Shown: positions 51,688 through 53,271 of the stretch, in pieces
Numbering within the stretch: position 1 is the stretch's first letter
Layout: each line of letters opens with the position of its first letter
Source of the DNA: a bacterium
GTDB taxonomy: Bacteria > Electryoneota > B3-LCP
Assembly: GCA_026394195.1 (NCBI GenBank)
Contig: JAPKYS010000022.1
Location: 1 to 53,271 of the forward strand
Length of the DNA stretch: 53,271 bases
Reading direction: 5' to 3'
Translations under genes and position numbers: made by a program
The notes under the pieces: model-generated
Told to the model about the DNA's origin: nothing
Databases searched by the model: none
What the model saw: only the letters and a program-made list of their open reading frames with translations

Positions 51688-53271
51688 CTATTTGAGAAGT
51701 ACCAGCTTACCGACGGCAATCTGGCTGCCTGAGGTTATCCGGTACAGATAAATTCCTGACGCCAGCTTCGATCCGTCGAAGGTGATTTGATGATCTCCCG
51801 CTTCCTGCCGACTGTTGATCACCTCTTCCACCAACCTGCCCGCGATATTGTAAACTGACAGGTTTACATTGGCACTGTTCTGCAGATTATAGCTGATGAC
51901 AGTGCTGGGGTTGAAGGGGTTGGGGGATACTTTGCTCAGGGCAAGATTATCGTGTTGCGAAGAGTTGTCGTCTATCTCCTCATCGTTAATCACCCATTCT
52001 CCGTTACCCATGACCTGATCTCCCGCCTTGATGAAGGGGAAGGAATCGTCATTCCAGACACTGCCGGGGTACTGCCCGATGTATCCAGTGTAAGTATAAT
52101 TTCCCGCGGGTGCGCGTCCCGGTATATATAGACTGCGGCTGATACCGATGGAATCAAGAGCCCCGACGGTACGGGTGATCGGACCAACAATCGGACCATA
52201 GGGATTACCGTTGGGAAGTCTGAGCATGGTCCAGAATTGGGCGCTCACCGGATTGTTTTCATGGTTGACGATGGTGATCGTATAGCTGAAGCTGCCTCCG
52301 CCCGTTGGGATGGTGATAGGTGGGTTGAGAGGCGTCAAATCGACCGTTATATCGTGGGTTACCGCTCCATGATGATAGTTGCCGGTATGTTGGACGTCAT
52401 GGTGAGGTTGCGGCCAAGGCAGAGCGGCTCCGGAAGCCGCATAAGGTGCTGTCCATAAATTTACCGCTCCGTTGCCGGTGTGGAAAGCAATTTCAAGGTT
52501 GCCATCGTTATCCGCATCCGCAATGGAGGAGCAGGAGGGCAAGGAGGCTCCAGTGGTGGCAAAAGGGAAATCCGGATGGGGAGTGCCATCGGCCCGGTAG
52601 CAAAGATATTGGTAGGCGGTACCGCCATTGTTACCGAATAGCACGTCCATCTGGTTGTTATTGTCAATGTCAGCCATCGCCAGAGCGCCCTCGCAATTGT
52701 AGTGACCCATGTTCACTGGCCAACCCGCCATCGGACTGCCGTTGGTCTCGAAGGCATAAAGCAAACCAGAATTGCAGAGAAGCGCAATCTCGACCTGACC
52801 ATCACCATCCAGATCGCCAATAGCAGGCGTCGAGTAGGTCCAGCCTTCAATGTAATTCGGAAAGCCAGGGAGACTTGTGCCGTTTCCTCGAAGTCCATAT
52901 AACCAGCTATTAGGGCTGCCGTGGCTGGCGCAGAAGATTTCCAAGCTGCCGTCGTTATCAATGTCGACGAGCGAAGGCGCGGAATATGAGAATCCCTGAC
53001 CGCCTGGTAGAGCATAGGGAAACCCTGAGACTATGGAGCCGTCATTATTGAAGGCATTCAGATATTCCCATCCTTCCACAACAATCTCGGGATTGCCGTC
53101 ACCATCGACGTCGCCTGCGGCTGAGGTTGAACATCCACCATATTGCGAGCCCGAAAATGCGACTGGAAATCCGGGCATCAGCGTTCCATTGCCCTGCCAG
53201 GCATAAACCTGGTCAGTTGCAACAAAGACTTCAAGGACGCCGTCACCGTCCAGATCGTAGAGCGACACGGA
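51688..53271 (-). CDS. T9SS-exported FG-GAP/VCBS propeller protein, 5' end outside the window
   Basis: Partial: 527 codons with no start; the frame is open to the window edge. FG-GAP/VCBS motifs: LYDLDGDGVLEV, AAGDVDGDGNPEIVV, VDIDNDGSLEIF, GDLDGDGQVEIAL, ADIDNNNQMDVLF and ADADNDGNLEIAF, a six-blade pattern. Then an Ig-like segment (DITVDLTPLNPPITIPTGGG), also found before the M14 enzyme's tail, and the type A sorting domain (KVSPNPFNPSTVISYNLQ ... GKLVLLK). A secreted adhesin or binding protein. Confidence 0.9.
   Translation of the reverse strand, partial: SVSLYDLDGDGVLEVFVATDQVYAWQGNGTLMPGFPVAFSGSQYGGCSTSAAGDVDGDGNPEIVVEGWEYLNAFNNDGSIVSGFPYALPGGQGFSYSAPSLVDIDNDGSLEIFCASHGSPNSWLYGLRGNGTSLPGFPNYIEGWTYSTPAIGDLDGDGQVEIALLCNSGLLYAFETNGSPMAGWPVNMGHYNCEGALAMADIDNNNQMDVLFGNNGGTAYQYLCYRADGTPHPDFPFATTGASLPSCSSIADADNDGNLEIAFHTGNGAVNLWTAPYAASGAALPWPQPHHDVQHTGNYHHGAVTHDITVDLTPLNPPITIPTGGGSFSYTITIVNHENNPVSAQFWTMLRLPNGNPYGPIVGPITRTVGALDSIGISRSLYIPGRAPAGNYTYTGYIGQYPGSVWNDDSFPFIKAGDQVMGNGEWVINDEEIDDNSSQHDNLALSKVSPNPFNPSTVISYNLQNSANVNLSVYNIAGRLVEEVINSRQEAGDHQITFDGSKLASGIYLYRITSGSQIAVGKLVLLK

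Noticed and set aside
1..53271. CRISPR array or cas genes
   Set aside because: No run of evenly spaced direct repeats of 24-40 bases with unique spacers was seen; the phased repeats found are 11 bp apart and too short.
53266..53271. GTG near the window edge as start of the last T9SS gene
   Set aside because: The frame is open through the edge and begins mid-propeller (LYDLDGDG motif); no signal peptide. The true start is outside the window.

Overview
The window looks like chromosome from an uncultured bacterium of the Fibrobacteres-Chlorobi-Bacteroidetes (FCB) neighbourhood. The main evidence is four long secreted proteins ending in the type IX secretion (T9SS) type A sorting domain with its NPFN or NPSNP motif, plus a fifth broken copy. 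Several of these carry FG-GAP/VCBS propeller repeats. The promoters I can read are canonical sigma-70 (TTGACA or TTGACT, 17 bases, TATATT), not the TTTG/TAnnTTTG type of Bacteroidota. This points to another FCB lineage, which I cannot name from sequence alone.

Layout. (1) 1-9,217: a divergent ardC antirestriction gene, then two large T9SS-exported propeller proteins with palindrome-rich gaps. (2) 9,998-24,243: mobile island. It holds a four-gene, defence-like operon: a PLD-nuclease/SNF2-type helicase, an Eco57I-class adenine methylase split by one frameshift, a small HExxH protein, and an unknown 571-residue protein with a winged-helix tail. A replication and integration module follows: phased repeats, PrimPol/DUF3987 primase, a small zinc protein, an excisionase-like protein, a 56-residue ORF and a tyrosine recombinase. 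The recombinase abuts tRNA-Lys(TTT). (3) 24,244-28,778: housekeeping operon secD-secF-purA-tRNA-Lys(TTT) on the minus strand. (4) 28,875-35,745: divergent operon with a degenerate GGDEF protein, a zinc ribbon protein and an AddB/AddA-type recombination helicase-nuclease pair. (5) 35,777-44,072: intact tRNA-Lys(CTT), then kdpFABC and a kinase-less kdpD. This block lies between two 359-bp direct repeats. Each repeat carries the 3' part of tRNA-Lys(CTT) and the 3' end of a dead integrase gene. (6) 44,265-53,271: three further T9SS cargo proteins (M28 peptidase with beta-helix, M14 carboxypeptidase, and a propeller protein cut by the window edge) and an ArsC-type arsenate reductase.

How it fits together. 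tRNA-Lys genes recur as insertion points: one intact integrase at tRNA-Lys(TTT), two integrase tails at tRNA-Lys(CTT) sequence, and one more lysine-tRNA-like 3' fragment near 48.0 kb. Each integrase end has the same layout: tRNA, terminator hairpin, two repeats exactly 11 bp apart, integrase stop. The defence-like operon shows a clear recombination scar: the last codons of the methylase are repeated after the small HExxH gene, directly before the next gene. This suggests that the methylase tail and its neighbour were exchanged or inserted as a unit.
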